Notes under the pieces: model-generated
What the model was told of the DNA's origin: nothing
The model's input: only the letters and a program-made list of their open reading frames with translations
Databases searched by the model: none
In this document: positions 18,428 through 26,561 of the stretch, one piece after another
How positions within the stretch are numbered: the stretch's first letter is position 1
Layout of the letters: the number at the start of each line of letters is the position of its first letter
From: an uncultured Alphaproteobacteria bacterium
Lineage (GTDB): Bacteria; Pseudomonadota; Alphaproteobacteria; HIMB59; GCA-002718135
Reading direction: 5' to 3'
DNA length: 50,440 nt
Assembly: GCA_902575815.1 (NCBI GenBank)
Contig: CACGTA010000007.1
Span: 1-50,440, forward strand
Position numbers and translations under genes: made by a program

Positions 18428-19408
18428 TTAATCCTTTGCCTTGTTTTGACCAATTCGTGTCGCTCTTCTACTTATATAAGTATTAAACACGACGGCTATA
18501 ATAATTAAAGAACCTAAACCTGCTCTAAACCATTCAGCATCTATTCTAGCCATAATGATTCCACTTTCTAAAAACCTGATCAGGATTGCGCCAATTACTG
18601 CACCAAAAACTGTTCCGATACCTCCAAATAAACTGACACCACCAATAACTGCTGCAGCAATTGACTCTAGTTCTAATAAGTATCCTTGAGATGGTAATGG
18701 TGCTTCCAATCTAAATGTTTGAATCATTCCAGCAAAGCCAGCTAAGAAACCACATAAGATGAAACAAAACATTTTAACGTTTCCAGTCTTTATTCCCATT
18801 GAAGATGCTGCATTTTGATCTCCGCCAGTTGCATAGATCCAGTTACCAACATTACTTCTGTGAAGCATAACACCTAAAACAATGGCAACTAAAAGAGCCC
18901 AGTACAAGGAAGCTCTAAATAACTCAAATTGATAAACGAATAACTCATTTGGTAAAATATGAGGAAATGGTGGTGGAAATCCTGCAGTAGCTACAGTTGT
19001 AAGACTTCTAGCAATATAGAGCATTCCAAGAGTTGCGATGAAAGAAGGAATTCCAAATCTTAAGGTAATAAATCCATTAACAAAACCAACAATAATACCA
19101 ATCATTAATCCTAGAAAAATAGCGAACCAAGGTGGTATCCCTTGATGCACCATTTGTACAATAGTCATCGGGACTAATGCAAAAACAGAGCCTACAGATA
19201 AATCAAATTCACCTGAGATCATTAATATTGCAATCCCAATAGCAACAATAATATATTCGGGTGTAATACCCATAACTATTCTTATATTTCTTGCGTCCAA
19301 AAATCTTTCATTAGCAATATAAAATCCAATCATTATTGCTAGAAACATTAAGAAGGTTGCTACTTCTGGTCTTACTAATAAACTTCTAAGACTAAAATTT
19401 TTACTCAT
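18428..19408 (-). CDS. CUT2-type sugar ABC transporter permease 1 (RbsC family)
   Basis: A 326-residue inner-membrane permease with about eight to ten hydrophobic segments. Conserved features of the RbsC family include SGEFDLSVGSVFAL near residue 65, the GNWIYATGGDQNAA loop, and AAAVIGGVSLFGG near the C-terminus. The start ATG at 19408 has no purine-rich Shine-Dalgarno: upstream is an A/T stretch that directly follows a terminator-like hairpin. Expression is therefore probably lower than that of the binding protein. It is the second gene of the SBP-permease-ATPase-PhyH-desaturase operon. Confidence 0.92.
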   Translation of the reverse strand: MSKNFSLRSLLVRPEVATFLMFLAIMIGFYIANERFLDARNIRIVMGITPEYIIVAIGIAILMISGEFDLSVGSVFALVPMTIVQMVHQGIPPWFAIFLGLMIGIIVGFVNGFITLRFGIPSFIATLGMLYIARSLTTVATAGFPPPFPHILPNELFVYQFELFRASLYWALLVAIVLGVMLHRSNVGNWIYATGGDQNAASSMGIKTGNVKMFCFILCGFLAGFAGMIQTFRLEAPLPSQGYLLELESIAAAVIGGVSLFGGIGTVFGAVIGAILIRFLESGIIMARIDAEWFRAGLGSLIIIAVVFNTYISRRATRIGQNKAKD

Positions 19409-19422
19409 ATTTTTTTTATTTT

Positions 19423-19457
19423 AAAAAAAACCAGGCTCTATTTAAAGAGCCTGGTTT
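19423..19457 (-). terminator. Intergenic hairpin with U-run between SBP 1 and permease 1
   Basis: On the minus strand an 11 bp stem (arms 19428 to 19438 and 19447 to 19457, loop of 8) is followed by eight T residues. It starts 7 nt after the binding-protein stop and precedes the permease start. It has the form of an intrinsic terminator and likely acts as a partial terminator or mRNA-stabilising hairpin, giving excess binding protein over permease. Confidence 0.85.
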
Positions 19458-19463
19458 AGATAT

Positions 19464-20429
19464 TTATCTAACTGACATTCCTTTGAATGATCTGATTGTT
19501 TCAACATCATCAGGACCAATCATAGCTTTACCAGTATTGATATCTAGTGCACTTAAACCATACTTGTTCATTAAGTATAATTGGTGAACTGACATGTAAC
19601 CTTGGTAGTATGGCTGTTGGTCAACTGTTAGTTGAACATAACCTTTATCCATTTCTTCGAAAACTACGTCAACTAAGTCGAAACCAGCAAGAAGAATTTC
19701 ACCAGGTCCATAACCTAAGTTTCTTACTGCAGCAGCTGCACCAGCTTCCCAGAAACCTACATCAAGATATGCAGTTGTATTTGGGTTAGCTTGAACATAA
19801 GCTGCCACTCTGTTTCCAACAGTTGAAAGGTCTAGACCTGACTCGATTTTCTCATAAGTTACTTTTCTATCAGGGTTAGCTGCTTTGTAGTCTTCCATGA
19901 AACGTGCAATACCATTTCCTCTAGTGTATGCCCATGATTGGTTCATGTCTGCAACACCGATTAGAACGTGAATATCTCCATCAGGAAACATTTCAGAAAG
20001 ATTAGCTGTTAATTCATAACCAGCTGCTTCTAAGTCTTGTCCAACATATGCTAGTCTGTTACTACCAGCAGCACCTTCTGGATCATCAGTATTAGCTGTA
20101 ATTACTGGAATACCAGCAGCTAATGCTTCATCAACTGCAGCATCAAAGATAGTTGGGTTAGTAATTGTAGTTACGATACCATCAACACCTTGAGCTATTG
20201 AAGACTCTAAGTTTTGTAATTGCTCTTGTTGATCTCCATCACCTGAAAGAGTTAACATTTGGCAATCAGCATTAATTTGTGCACAAGCATCTTTAAAACC
20301 TTTATGAACAGCTGCCCAGAAAGCATTGTTCGTATCACTGTGCATTACGAAGTTAAATTTGTATTCTGCCTTCGCTGAAGTAGCAAAAAGTGCTACAGAG
20401 GCAAGAATAATTAAAGCAATTTTTTTCAT
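19464..20429 (-). CDS. CUT2-type sugar ABC transporter periplasmic binding protein 1
   Basis: A 321-residue type I periplasmic binding protein of the RbsB family. Residues 1 to about 21 form a cleavable signal peptide ending in SAKA. The mature part has the VMHSDTNNAFWAAVHKGF opening, GVDGIVTTITNP, GIPVITANTDDP and a hinge-region GFDLVD. Two cysteines near residues 49 and 56 could form a disulphide. It is preceded by a perfect AGGAGG ribosome site and followed by a strong hairpin. The ligand is unknown; the linked oxygenases suggest a substituted sugar or polyol. Confidence 0.92.
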   Translation of the reverse strand: MKKIALIILASVALFATSAKAEYKFNFVMHSDTNNAFWAAVHKGFKDACAQINADCQMLTLSGDGDQQEQLQNLESSIAQGVDGIVTTITNPTIFDAAVDEALAAGIPVITANTDDPEGAAGSNRLAYVGQDLEAAGYELTANLSEMFPDGDIHVLIGVADMNQSWAYTRGNGIARFMEDYKAANPDRKVTYEKIESGLDLSTVGNRVAAYVQANPNTTAYLDVGFWEAGAAAAVRNLGYGPGEILLAGFDLVDVVFEEMDKGYVQLTVDQQPYYQGYMSVHQLYLMNKYGLSALDINTGKAMIGPDDVETIRSFKGMSVR

Positions 20430-20434
20430 GCATT

Positions 20435-20440
20435 CCTCCT
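20435..20440 (-). promoter_or_regulatory. Consensus Shine-Dalgarno of binding protein 1
   Basis: AGGAGG on the minus strand, 5 nt before the ATG at 20429. Most genes here have weak sites; the three sugar-binding-protein genes all have this perfect hexamer. Confidence 0.8.
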
Positions 20441-20540
20441 ATAAATAATTTTTTCCTAACAAGAATAGGTATGTAAAACAAGGAGAAATATTGGGAATTA
20501 GGTAGTAAAATTATCGCACTAATCAGTAGCTTAGTAAAAT

Positions 20541-21692
20541 TTATATTTTTTTAAGGATTTGCCTTATGAAATCATCATGCATGGGTTCAGGCTTCACACA
20601 TGAGGAGCGAAGTTCAACCTCCACTTTATAAATTGAAGAAATCATGGCACACTCGATGACATCCAAAACGTGAAGAGCAAGTTCTCCATTACATCTATGC
20701 ATTCTATTATTTTCTATTGCATCAATCATTTCAGCAAGGCCAATACCCCTATAGTTTGCTTGTTCTGGCGCTTCATTACTTCTACCGCTATGGTTAACTA
20801 TATTTGTTTTTCCAAGGGGTTTATCTTCGACACTGATATCTTTCCATTCAGATCCAAACTCGCCAGATATAGATACAGGACCACCAAACATATTTGGATC
20901 AGGGACTACTAATGAACCTTTCGTTCCATAAAGCTCCATGTGATTACGTTTATGATTTAAAACATCAAATGAAATGAAACCTTGAATGATAGCTTTATTT
21001 TGAAACTCAATATTAAACATATAAGAAGTTGGGATATCAACATTAAAGGTTTCTCCTTTTTTTGGACCAGCTTTGTATTCTCTTTTATCGAAGAATTTTG
21101 CCCCTCTTCCTCTTATGTTTTTAACAGGACCTAGAAGATTAACAAGTGTGGTAAAAAAATATGGACCCATGTCTATTACAGGCCCTCCTCCTTCTTGAAA
21201 CCAAGACTCAGGACTTGGATGAAAATCTTGAACGCCGGGAAAAGCGAAAATAAAGTTACCCGTTAGAACTTGTCCAATGTCATTATTATCAATTAAACTT
21301 CTAGTAAGCTGTCCTCCTCCTCCTAAAAAAGTATCAGGAGCATTACCAATATATAAGCTATTTTTTTTTGCTAAATTTAGTAATTCTTTTGCATCATCAA
21401 ATTTAACACTCATTGGTTTTTCACAATAAACATGTTTGTTTGCTTCAAGTGCTTTTTTCGATATTTCATAGTGCGCTTGAGGGATTGTAAGATTAAGAAT
21501 TATATCTACATTTTTATCATTAAATATTTCATCAACTGATAAGGCTGCAATATTATATTGTTCTGCTGTTTTTTTTGCTGCATCTAAATTTATATCAGCA
21601 CAAGCAACAAAATTTATATTATTAAAATAGTCTTGTGCCCTAAAATAAGTCTCTGCAATATTACCACAACCGATTAGTCCAATGTTTTTCAT
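20541..21692 (-). CDS. Gfo/Idh/MocA family oxidoreductase 1
   Basis: A 383-residue NAD(P)-dependent sugar or cyclitol dehydrogenase. The N-terminal Rossmann motif is GLIGCGNIAETY (residues 4 to 15). The catalytic lysine lies in CEKPMSV, followed by the C-terminal alpha/beta domain with GGGPVIDMGPYFFTTLVNLLG, a common variant of the D-x-G-x3-D/H region. The next gene on this strand is binding protein 1, 111 nt downstream, so the two may be co-regulated. Members oxidise glucose, inositols or related polyols; the substrate cannot be fixed here. Confidence 0.88.
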   Translation of the reverse strand: MKNIGLIGCGNIAETYFRAQDYFNNINFVACADINLDAAKKTAEQYNIAALSVDEIFNDKNVDIILNLTIPQAHYEISKKALEANKHVYCEKPMSVKFDDAKELLNLAKKNSLYIGNAPDTFLGGGGQLTRSLIDNNDIGQVLTGNFIFAFPGVQDFHPSPESWFQEGGGPVIDMGPYFFTTLVNLLGPVKNIRGRGAKFFDKREYKAGPKKGETFNVDIPTSYMFNIEFQNKAIIQGFISFDVLNHKRNHMELYGTKGSLVVPDPNMFGGPVSISGEFGSEWKDISVEDKPLGKTNIVNHSGRSNEAPEQANYRGIGLAEMIDAIENNRMHRCNGELALHVLDVIECAMISSIYKVEVELRSSCVKPEPMHDDFIRQILKKI

Positions 21693-21755
21693 TTTGTTAA
21701 CCGATACACATTACTACAAAATTTAAAATAACAAAAATTGAAATTTAGAATAGCG

Positions 21756-22784
21756 TTATACGTTAGGTATTTTTCTATCAGGCACGTAGTTTGGGTTAAA
21801 AGCCTGTTTAATTATTACTGGCACTATATCTCTATAGGCACTGATTAAGCCATTATTTGGCTTGGGTAATTGATCCTTTATAATATTATGTAGTTTAGGC
21901 AAATTATACCATGGCACTTGAGGATACATATGATGTTCAATATGGTATTCTAATTTTACATATAACCAGCTTAGTAATGGATTAAGTATTACTGTCCTAG
22001 TGTTAACTCTATGATCTTTAACATCAAATGCAAGACCTGCATGTTGAGTAAGGCCGCATAAATAAAATAGAGTGTTCCCATAAAATGTTGGTAGGAGAAA
22101 AAATAGTACGGGTAAAATTGTTTGAAAATATATTGAATACAGAATTATACTTAACCATATGAGCATATGTATTCTTGATGATAAAAAAACTTTCCATTGG
22201 TGTTCCTTAGGCACACAATCTTTAATTACTGGAGTCATTATTCCAAGAGAGTTTTTAAATGTTTCTGCTAAGTATGATTGATGTATCCATAATAGTGGTC
22301 CGAAGGGAATAAAACTTACAAAATATTTAAATAACTTACTTGGTCTATCTACTTGAATCTCAAAATCATGAGGTTCTTTTGTATGTAATGTATAACTATG
22401 ATGCAGTGTGTGAGTCCATCTCCATCTTATCGGCTCAAAATTTGTCATAAAAGAAAAAATGTATTGAAACAAATCATTTAGCCATCTTTCTTTGAAAAGT
22501 GTTCTGTGTCTACTTTCATGATCATATGCACCACTAAATGTATAAATAGTTCCATAAATCCAGAACCATAAAATTGTCCAATATGTACCCCAAGTATAAT
22601 AAGCTAGGTAACCTGAAATTGCTAAAGCTATAAAATAAAATGAGACATAAATGATTCCAGGTAAAGATCTCTTTACAGTAAGTTCCTTTAATACTTTTTT
22701 ATCTAAAACTGGTTTCCACCATATGTTTTTTCCAAGTTTAGCATCTAAATCAGCTGAAACATTTGTATCTCTAATGACAGTCAT
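21756..22784 (-). CDS. Fatty acid desaturase-fold membrane di-iron oxygenase 2 (MocD-like)
   Basis: A 342-residue paralogue of the protein at 15740, with the same order of elements. Histidine boxes are HESRH (89 to 93), HTLHH (125 to 129) and HIEHH (281 to 285), plus His248 in LTQHAG. Shared stretches such as LPGII, ISGYLAY and IYGTIY show common descent. Hydrophobic spans lie near 42 to 85 and 205 to 240. It sits between a Gfo/Idh/MocA gene on the same strand and a divergent PanB-like gene 44 nt away. The placement suggests oxidation of a small metabolite; lipid desaturation is the alternative. Confidence 0.75.
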   Translation of the reverse strand: MTVIRDTNVSADLDAKLGKNIWWKPVLDKKVLKELTVKRSLPGIIYVSFYFIALAISGYLAYYTWGTYWTILWFWIYGTIYTFSGAYDHESRHRTLFKERWLNDLFQYIFSFMTNFEPIRWRWTHTLHHSYTLHTKEPHDFEIQVDRPSKLFKYFVSFIPFGPLLWIHQSYLAETFKNSLGIMTPVIKDCVPKEHQWKVFLSSRIHMLIWLSIILYSIYFQTILPVLFFLLPTFYGNTLFYLCGLTQHAGLAFDVKDHRVNTRTVILNPLLSWLYVKLEYHIEHHMYPQVPWYNLPKLHNIIKDQLPKPNNGLISAYRDIVPVIIKQAFNPNYVPDRKIPNV

Positions 22785-22828
22785 TAAAAATATATATATA
22801 ATTTGAACAGTTAAAAATAAACAAAATT

Positions 22829-23653
22829 ATGAAAAAAAAATTAACAGTCTACGACCTATTAAATTTAAAAGGTGTAAAACAAATTCATGAAGTTTACGTT
22901 AATAATGTTGAAGAAGCAATTGCTGCAGAAGAGGCTGGAGTAGATATGATATGTACTGCGTATGATATGCCGCACCATGGAATTTTTGGAAAATTAGAAG
23001 ATGTAAAAAGAATTAGAGAGGCAGCTCCTAATACTCATTTAATGAGTGCTGCTCCTGAAAAATCTTATGCAACAGCTGATGAAGCGGTTAGAGCTGCCTA
23101 TAAATTATTATCAATTGGTTGTGACTCTTTTTATACAAATAATAGCTCAAGTATTATAAAAGATTTAAGAAAAGAAAAAGTTCCTGTGATTAGTCACATA
23201 GGTTTGATTCCAGGTCATATAAATTGGATTGGTGGTTTTAGAGCTATTGGCAAAAATGCTAAAGAAGCTATTGAAGTTTTAGAACACGCTTTAGAACTTG
23301 ATGATGCAGGTGCAATAGGTTTAGAAGTTGAAGTTGTCCCTCCAAAGGTTGCTGAAATAATAACAAAAAAAGTAAAACTACTAACTATTTCTATGGGAAG
23401 TGGTTCAGAGTGTGATGGTCAATATTTATTTTCTCAAGATATCCTTGGTTATAATACTGGTCATGTTCCAAGACACTCAAGAATTTATAGGAATTTCAAA
23501 AAAGAATTTGATAAATTACACATTGAACGAGTGAACGCATATAAAGAATTTGTAAAAGATACAGAAGATAAAAATTTTAATGATCCCAAAATTACAGTAG
23601 GAATCGAAGATAAAGAATACGAAAGTTTTTTAAAATTATCTGAAAAATATTAA
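22829..23653 (+). CDS. PanB-like (ketopantoate hydroxymethyltransferase superfamily) protein 1
   Basis: A 274-residue TIM-barrel protein resembling PanB, the 3-methyl-2-oxobutanoate hydroxymethyltransferase. SHIGLIPGHINWIGGFR (122 to 138) matches the PanB HLGLTPQ region, and LEVEVVP puts Glu168 at the catalytic glutamate (Glu181 of E. coli). An Asp (46) sits near the first metal ligand, but the second (Asp84 in E. coli) is Ala74 and the third (Glu114) aligns with Asn104. The GDSLGM-type loop is also about 11 residues shorter. True pantothenate synthesis is therefore doubtful. It is divergent from desaturase 2, and a homologue occurs at 42772. Confidence 0.7.
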   Translation: MKKKLTVYDLLNLKGVKQIHEVYVNNVEEAIAAEEAGVDMICTAYDMPHHGIFGKLEDVKRIREAAPNTHLMSAAPEKSYATADEAVRAAYKLLSIGCDSFYTNNSSSIIKDLRKEKVPVISHIGLIPGHINWIGGFRAIGKNAKEAIEVLEHALELDDAGAIGLEVEVVPPKVAEIITKKVKLLTISMGSGSECDGQYLFSQDILGYNTGHVPRHSRIYRNFKKEFDKLHIERVNAYKEFVKDTEDKNFNDPKITVGIEDKEYESFLKLSEKY

Positions 23654-23699
23654 TAAATTTATTTATAAATTTTAGCTGTAAATATATTTGATAATAAAT

Positions 23700-23721
23700 A
23701 AGCTTAGTAATTAAGCTTTTT
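23700..23721 (+). terminator. Possible weak terminator after PanB-like gene 1
   Basis: A 7 bp inverted repeat (23700 to 23706 with 23712 to 23718) followed by a short T-run on the plus strand. It lies 47 nt after the PanB-like stop and overlaps the last codons of the convergent ATPase gene. The stem is short and AT-rich, so the call is weak. Confidence 0.3.
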
Positions 23722-24451
23722 CAATAGCACCTGTAATTAATGCAGTGACTTCTTCTGGTGAACTTTCTTTAGCTAGTTTATTTGCAACTAACTGTCCTCT
23801 TCTCAGTACTGCAATTCTATCGCTGACAGCAAATACATCTGGCATTCTATGACTTATGATTACTACTGCAATACCTTGATTTTTTAGCTGTTTAATTAAT
23901 TCGAGTACTTCAGCAACCTGTCTAACACTAATAGCAGCTGTAGGTTCGTCAAGTAATACAACTTTAGCTTTTGATAATTTTGTTCTACCAATTGCAACAG
24001 CCTGTCTTTGACCACCAGACATCATTTTAACTTCTTCATCTGGTAATGTTTCAGATTTAAGCTCTTTAAATATATTCTTTGCTCTTTTAAACATCTCTGC
24101 AAAATTTATAATTTTTATTAATCCAAAATTTCTTTTAATTTCTCTAGTAAGAAAAATGTTTGAGGCAGCAGTTAAATTATCGCATAAAGCTAAATCTTGA
24201 TAAACAACTTCTATGCCCTTATCTCTAGCTTCCATTGGTTTTGAGAATTCAACTTTTTGATTTTCAAAGTTTATTGTTCCAGATGATTGCTTAAAGTTAC
24301 CTGCAATAATTTTAATTAAAGTAGATTTTCCCGCACCATTATCTCCCATTAATCCTAAAACTTCACCTGATCTCAAAGATAGTGAAACATTATCTAAAGC
24401 TTTGATAGCTCCAAAACTTTTAGAAATATTATTTAATTCTAAAATCTCCAT
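23711..24451 (-). CDS. CUT2-type sugar ABC transporter ATPase 2
   Basis: A 246-residue single nucleotide-binding domain. Walker A is GDNGAGKSTLIK, the signature is MSGGQRQ, Walker B is VVLLDEPTAA and the H-loop is ISHRM. I chose the ATG at 24451, which overlaps the permease stop as ATGA, over a TTG one codon upstream. It is the third gene of the binding protein-permease-ATPase operon that starts at 26437. No enzyme gene follows it on the same strand. Confidence 0.92.
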   Translation of the reverse strand: MEILELNNISKSFGAIKALDNVSLSLRSGEVLGLMGDNGAGKSTLIKIIAGNFKQSSGTINFENQKVEFSKPMEARDKGIEVVYQDLALCDNLTAASNIFLTREIKRNFGLIKIINFAEMFKRAKNIFKELKSETLPDEEVKMMSGGQRQAVAIGRTKLSKAKVVLLDEPTAAISVRQVAEVLELIKQLKNQGIAVVIISHRMPDVFAVSDRIAVLRRGQLVANKLAKESSPEEVTALITGAIEKA

Positions 24452-25443
24452 CAATCCTCTTTTGGTCCACCCGAATTTGATTTGAAAGTAACATTTGAAT
24501 TTATTACTACTGCTAAAAAAATAATTATGCCTTTTACAACTTTATTTAAATCTGGATCTATTCCCCAATGTATTAATCCATTACTTATCATTGATATAAA
24601 TACACATCCGAGTAATGTACCTGTCATTGTACCTACGGCACCTGCAAGTGCTGTTCCACCAACAACAACTGCAGCTATAACGTCAAACTCCATTCCATCT
24701 GCTAAATTTGCGTTGCCTGATGATACCCTAGCTACAAATAATATTCCAACTATAGCTGAGAAAAGACTAGTTCCTATTAAAGCTAAAATTTTTACTCTAT
24801 CGACATTAATTCCAATATTTCTTGCTGCTTTTGGATTACCACCAACTGCATAAAAATTTGTTCCAGTAACAGTATACTTACTAGCGAACCAAAATATTAA
24901 AAAAGCTCCCAACATTATCCATGTAACTGTAGGTAAACCTAAAATATCTCCTCCAAAAAAATACCTAAACTCTTTATTACTTATTGCTAATGGTCTTCCT
25001 TCAGTAACAAAAAGTGAATAACCTCTAAGAGCGCTCCACAATGCTAATGTAGTAATGAATGTAGGTATAAATAATTTAGTTCTCGCAATACCTATAAAAT
25101 AACCTAGTAAAATACCCCATAAAATTACAATAGTTGCTGATGTAAAGTAGCTAAAGTCATACCACTTAATTAAAATAACAAAAAATAGACCTGACCAAGC
25201 AACTGACGGCCCAACACTAATATCTATTTCTCTTGTTATGAGTACAAATGTCATAGGAAAAGCTATTAAGCCTACATAGGAAGCACTTCTTAAAATACTT
25301 GTGAAATTTCTTTGAGTAAAAAAATTTTCAGTTGTAAATGAAAACAATAACAACACCAATATCAATGCAATAAGTAGGCCTATCTCATGGAGATTACTTA
25401 TTTTTATTTTCTTTTTAGATTTTATTATTTCGTTTTCTGTCAT
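24451..25443 (-). CDS. CUT2-type sugar ABC transporter permease 2 (RbsC family)
   Basis: A 330-residue RbsC-type membrane permease with TREIDISVGPSVAWSG early, the YAVGGNPKAARNIGI loop, and AAVVVGGTALAGAVGT near the C-terminus. The ATG at 25443 (MTENEIIKS) is preferred; the frame stays open upstream through a hairpin to a TTG at 25518 inside the binding-protein gene, which would add 25 unlikely residues. The ATG lies only 3 nt beyond the U-run of that hairpin and has no separate Shine-Dalgarno. Its stop overlaps the ATPase start. Confidence 0.9.
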   Translation of the reverse strand: MTENEIIKSKKKIKISNLHEIGLLIALILVLLLFSFTTENFFTQRNFTSILRSASYVGLIAFPMTFVLITREIDISVGPSVAWSGLFFVILIKWYDFSYFTSATIVILWGILLGYFIGIARTKLFIPTFITTLALWSALRGYSLFVTEGRPLAISNKEFRYFFGGDILGLPTVTWIMLGAFLIFWFASKYTVTGTNFYAVGGNPKAARNIGINVDRVKILALIGTSLFSAIVGILFVARVSSGNANLADGMEFDVIAAVVVGGTALAGAVGTMTGTLLGCVFISMISNGLIHWGIDPDLNKVVKGIIIFLAVVINSNVTFKSNSGGPKED

Positions 25444-25446
25444 AAG

Positions 25447-25474
25447 AAAAAGGGGTATCACTAAGATACCCCTT
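25447..25474 (-). terminator. Intergenic hairpin with U-run between SBP 2 and permease 2
   Basis: A 10 bp inverted repeat (25450 to 25459 and 25465 to 25474, loop of 5) lies 9 nt after the binding-protein stop and ends in five T residues on the minus strand, immediately before the permease ATG. It repeats the arrangement seen in importer 1 with an unrelated stem sequence. Confidence 0.8.
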
Positions 25475-25483
25475 ATAATTTTA

Positions 25484-26437
25484 TTAATCGTATCCTCTTT
25501 CAGATAACCAAGTATCAATAGCTATCTTATCAATTGAAGTGAATACTTTTGTAGGTGTCAATTGAACATATTCATCAATTGCTTCACCTTTAACAGCTTT
25601 TAAAGCTGCTCTCATTGCTCCTGCTCCCATATCTCTTGGGAATTGTGAATTAACTGCTAATAAAATTTCGCCATCACTAACAAAATTCATTAATTCTGCA
25701 GTTGCATCGGTTCCCATAACATATGTTTTACCAATTTGACCGGCTGCAAGAACAGCATTAACAGCTCCAATTGTTCCACCCTCATTGGCTGCATACATTA
25801 AGTTGATTTCAGGATTTGCAATAAGCATATCCGTTCCAACTTGCGTTGCAACATCATTTGAAAATGCTTCTTGATTGTTAACAACTTCAAAGTTCACTCC
25901 TGTTGATTTTAATCCATCAATAAAGCCATCTTCTCTTTCCTGACAAGCTTCATATCTATTACAGTTATGAATTCCAATTTTAAGATCAATTCCTGCTTTA
26001 ATTGCCCAGTTACCAGCAATAATACCAACTGGATAACCTAATTCTCTCTGACTTGTAGTTACGAGTGCGTATGCAAGTCTTTTAGCATCTTCATCATTTA
26101 AGCAAGTATTATAGCAAACTACAGGAACTCCTGCTTCAGCTAGTCTTTCAACTGCGGCAACAGATGATTCTGTAGATACAGGTGACATTATTACAACATC
26201 AACACCGGTAGCAAGAAGTGTATCTATAAACTCAGCTTCCCTCGCAACATCACTTTGAGAGTTTGCGCCAGTAAGCTCAATACCTTCTTCTTCTCCAGCT
26301 TTTTCAATCCCATATTTAATTTCTCCAAAGAAACCTGCGGTATCAAGATATAAAGCACCTACTTTAAGTGCATTAGCTGAGAAAGAAAAAGTTATTAAAG
26401 AAATAGCCGAAGCTATTATTATAAAAAATTTTTTCAT
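25484..26437 (-). CDS. CUT2-type sugar ABC transporter periplasmic binding protein 2
   Basis: A 317-residue type I periplasmic binding protein. Residues 1 to about 23 are a signal peptide ending in SANA. The mature region opens LKVGALYLDTAGFFGEIKYG, contains GVDVVIMSPVSTESS and GVPVVCYNTC, and ends in a typical C-terminal lobe with VMGTDATAE. It has four cysteines (CYNTC and CNRYEAC), suggesting disulphides in the periplasm. It has a perfect AGGAGG ribosome site and a hairpin after its stop. The ligand is unknown and differs from that of binding proteins 1 and 3, judging by sequence. Confidence 0.9.
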   Translation of the reverse strand: MKKFFIIIASAISLITFSFSANALKVGALYLDTAGFFGEIKYGIEKAGEEEGIELTGANSQSDVAREAEFIDTLLATGVDVVIMSPVSTESSVAAVERLAEAGVPVVCYNTCLNDEDAKRLAYALVTTSQRELGYPVGIIAGNWAIKAGIDLKIGIHNCNRYEACQEREDGFIDGLKSTGVNFEVVNNQEAFSNDVATQVGTDMLIANPEINLMYAANEGGTIGAVNAVLAAGQIGKTYVMGTDATAELMNFVSDGEILLAVNSQFPRDMGAGAMRAALKAVKGEAIDEYVQLTPTKVFTSIDKIAIDTWLSERGYD

Positions 26438-26441
26438 TATT

Positions 26442-26447
26442 CCTCCT
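26442..26447 (-). promoter_or_regulatory. Consensus Shine-Dalgarno of binding protein 2
   Basis: AGGAGG on the minus strand, 4 nt before the ATG at 26437. It sits in a 124 bp gap that also holds the terminator of importer 3. Confidence 0.8.
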
Positions 26448-26511
26448 AATTAATAAATCTTAATTTAAGGAAAAAATAAAATATGTATATATAAAAGTTA
26501 AATTTAAATAT

Positions 26512-26541
26512 AAAAAAAGGCCGCAATCTGCGGCCTTTTTT
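26512..26541 (-). terminator. Intrinsic terminator of importer 3 operon
   Basis: A GC-rich stem (26518 to 26525 with 26529 to 26536, loop of 3) is flanked by A7 on one side and T6 on the other, so it could work in either direction. It lies about 20 nt after the stop of binding protein 3 on the minus strand and separates importer 3 from importer 2. Confidence 0.88.
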
Positions 26542-26561
26542 AATTTAGAAGTATTTGAATT

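Noticed and set aside
13856-20429. xylA and importer 1 as one xylose regulon
   Set aside because: A plus-strand gloA gene separates them, there is no xylulokinase, and the importer operon ends in oxygenases; a xylose link has no direct support.
25444-25518. N-terminal extension of permease 2 into the binding-protein gene
   Set aside because: It would begin at TTG, read through the terminator hairpin and add residues with no family match; the ATG at 25443 is adequate.
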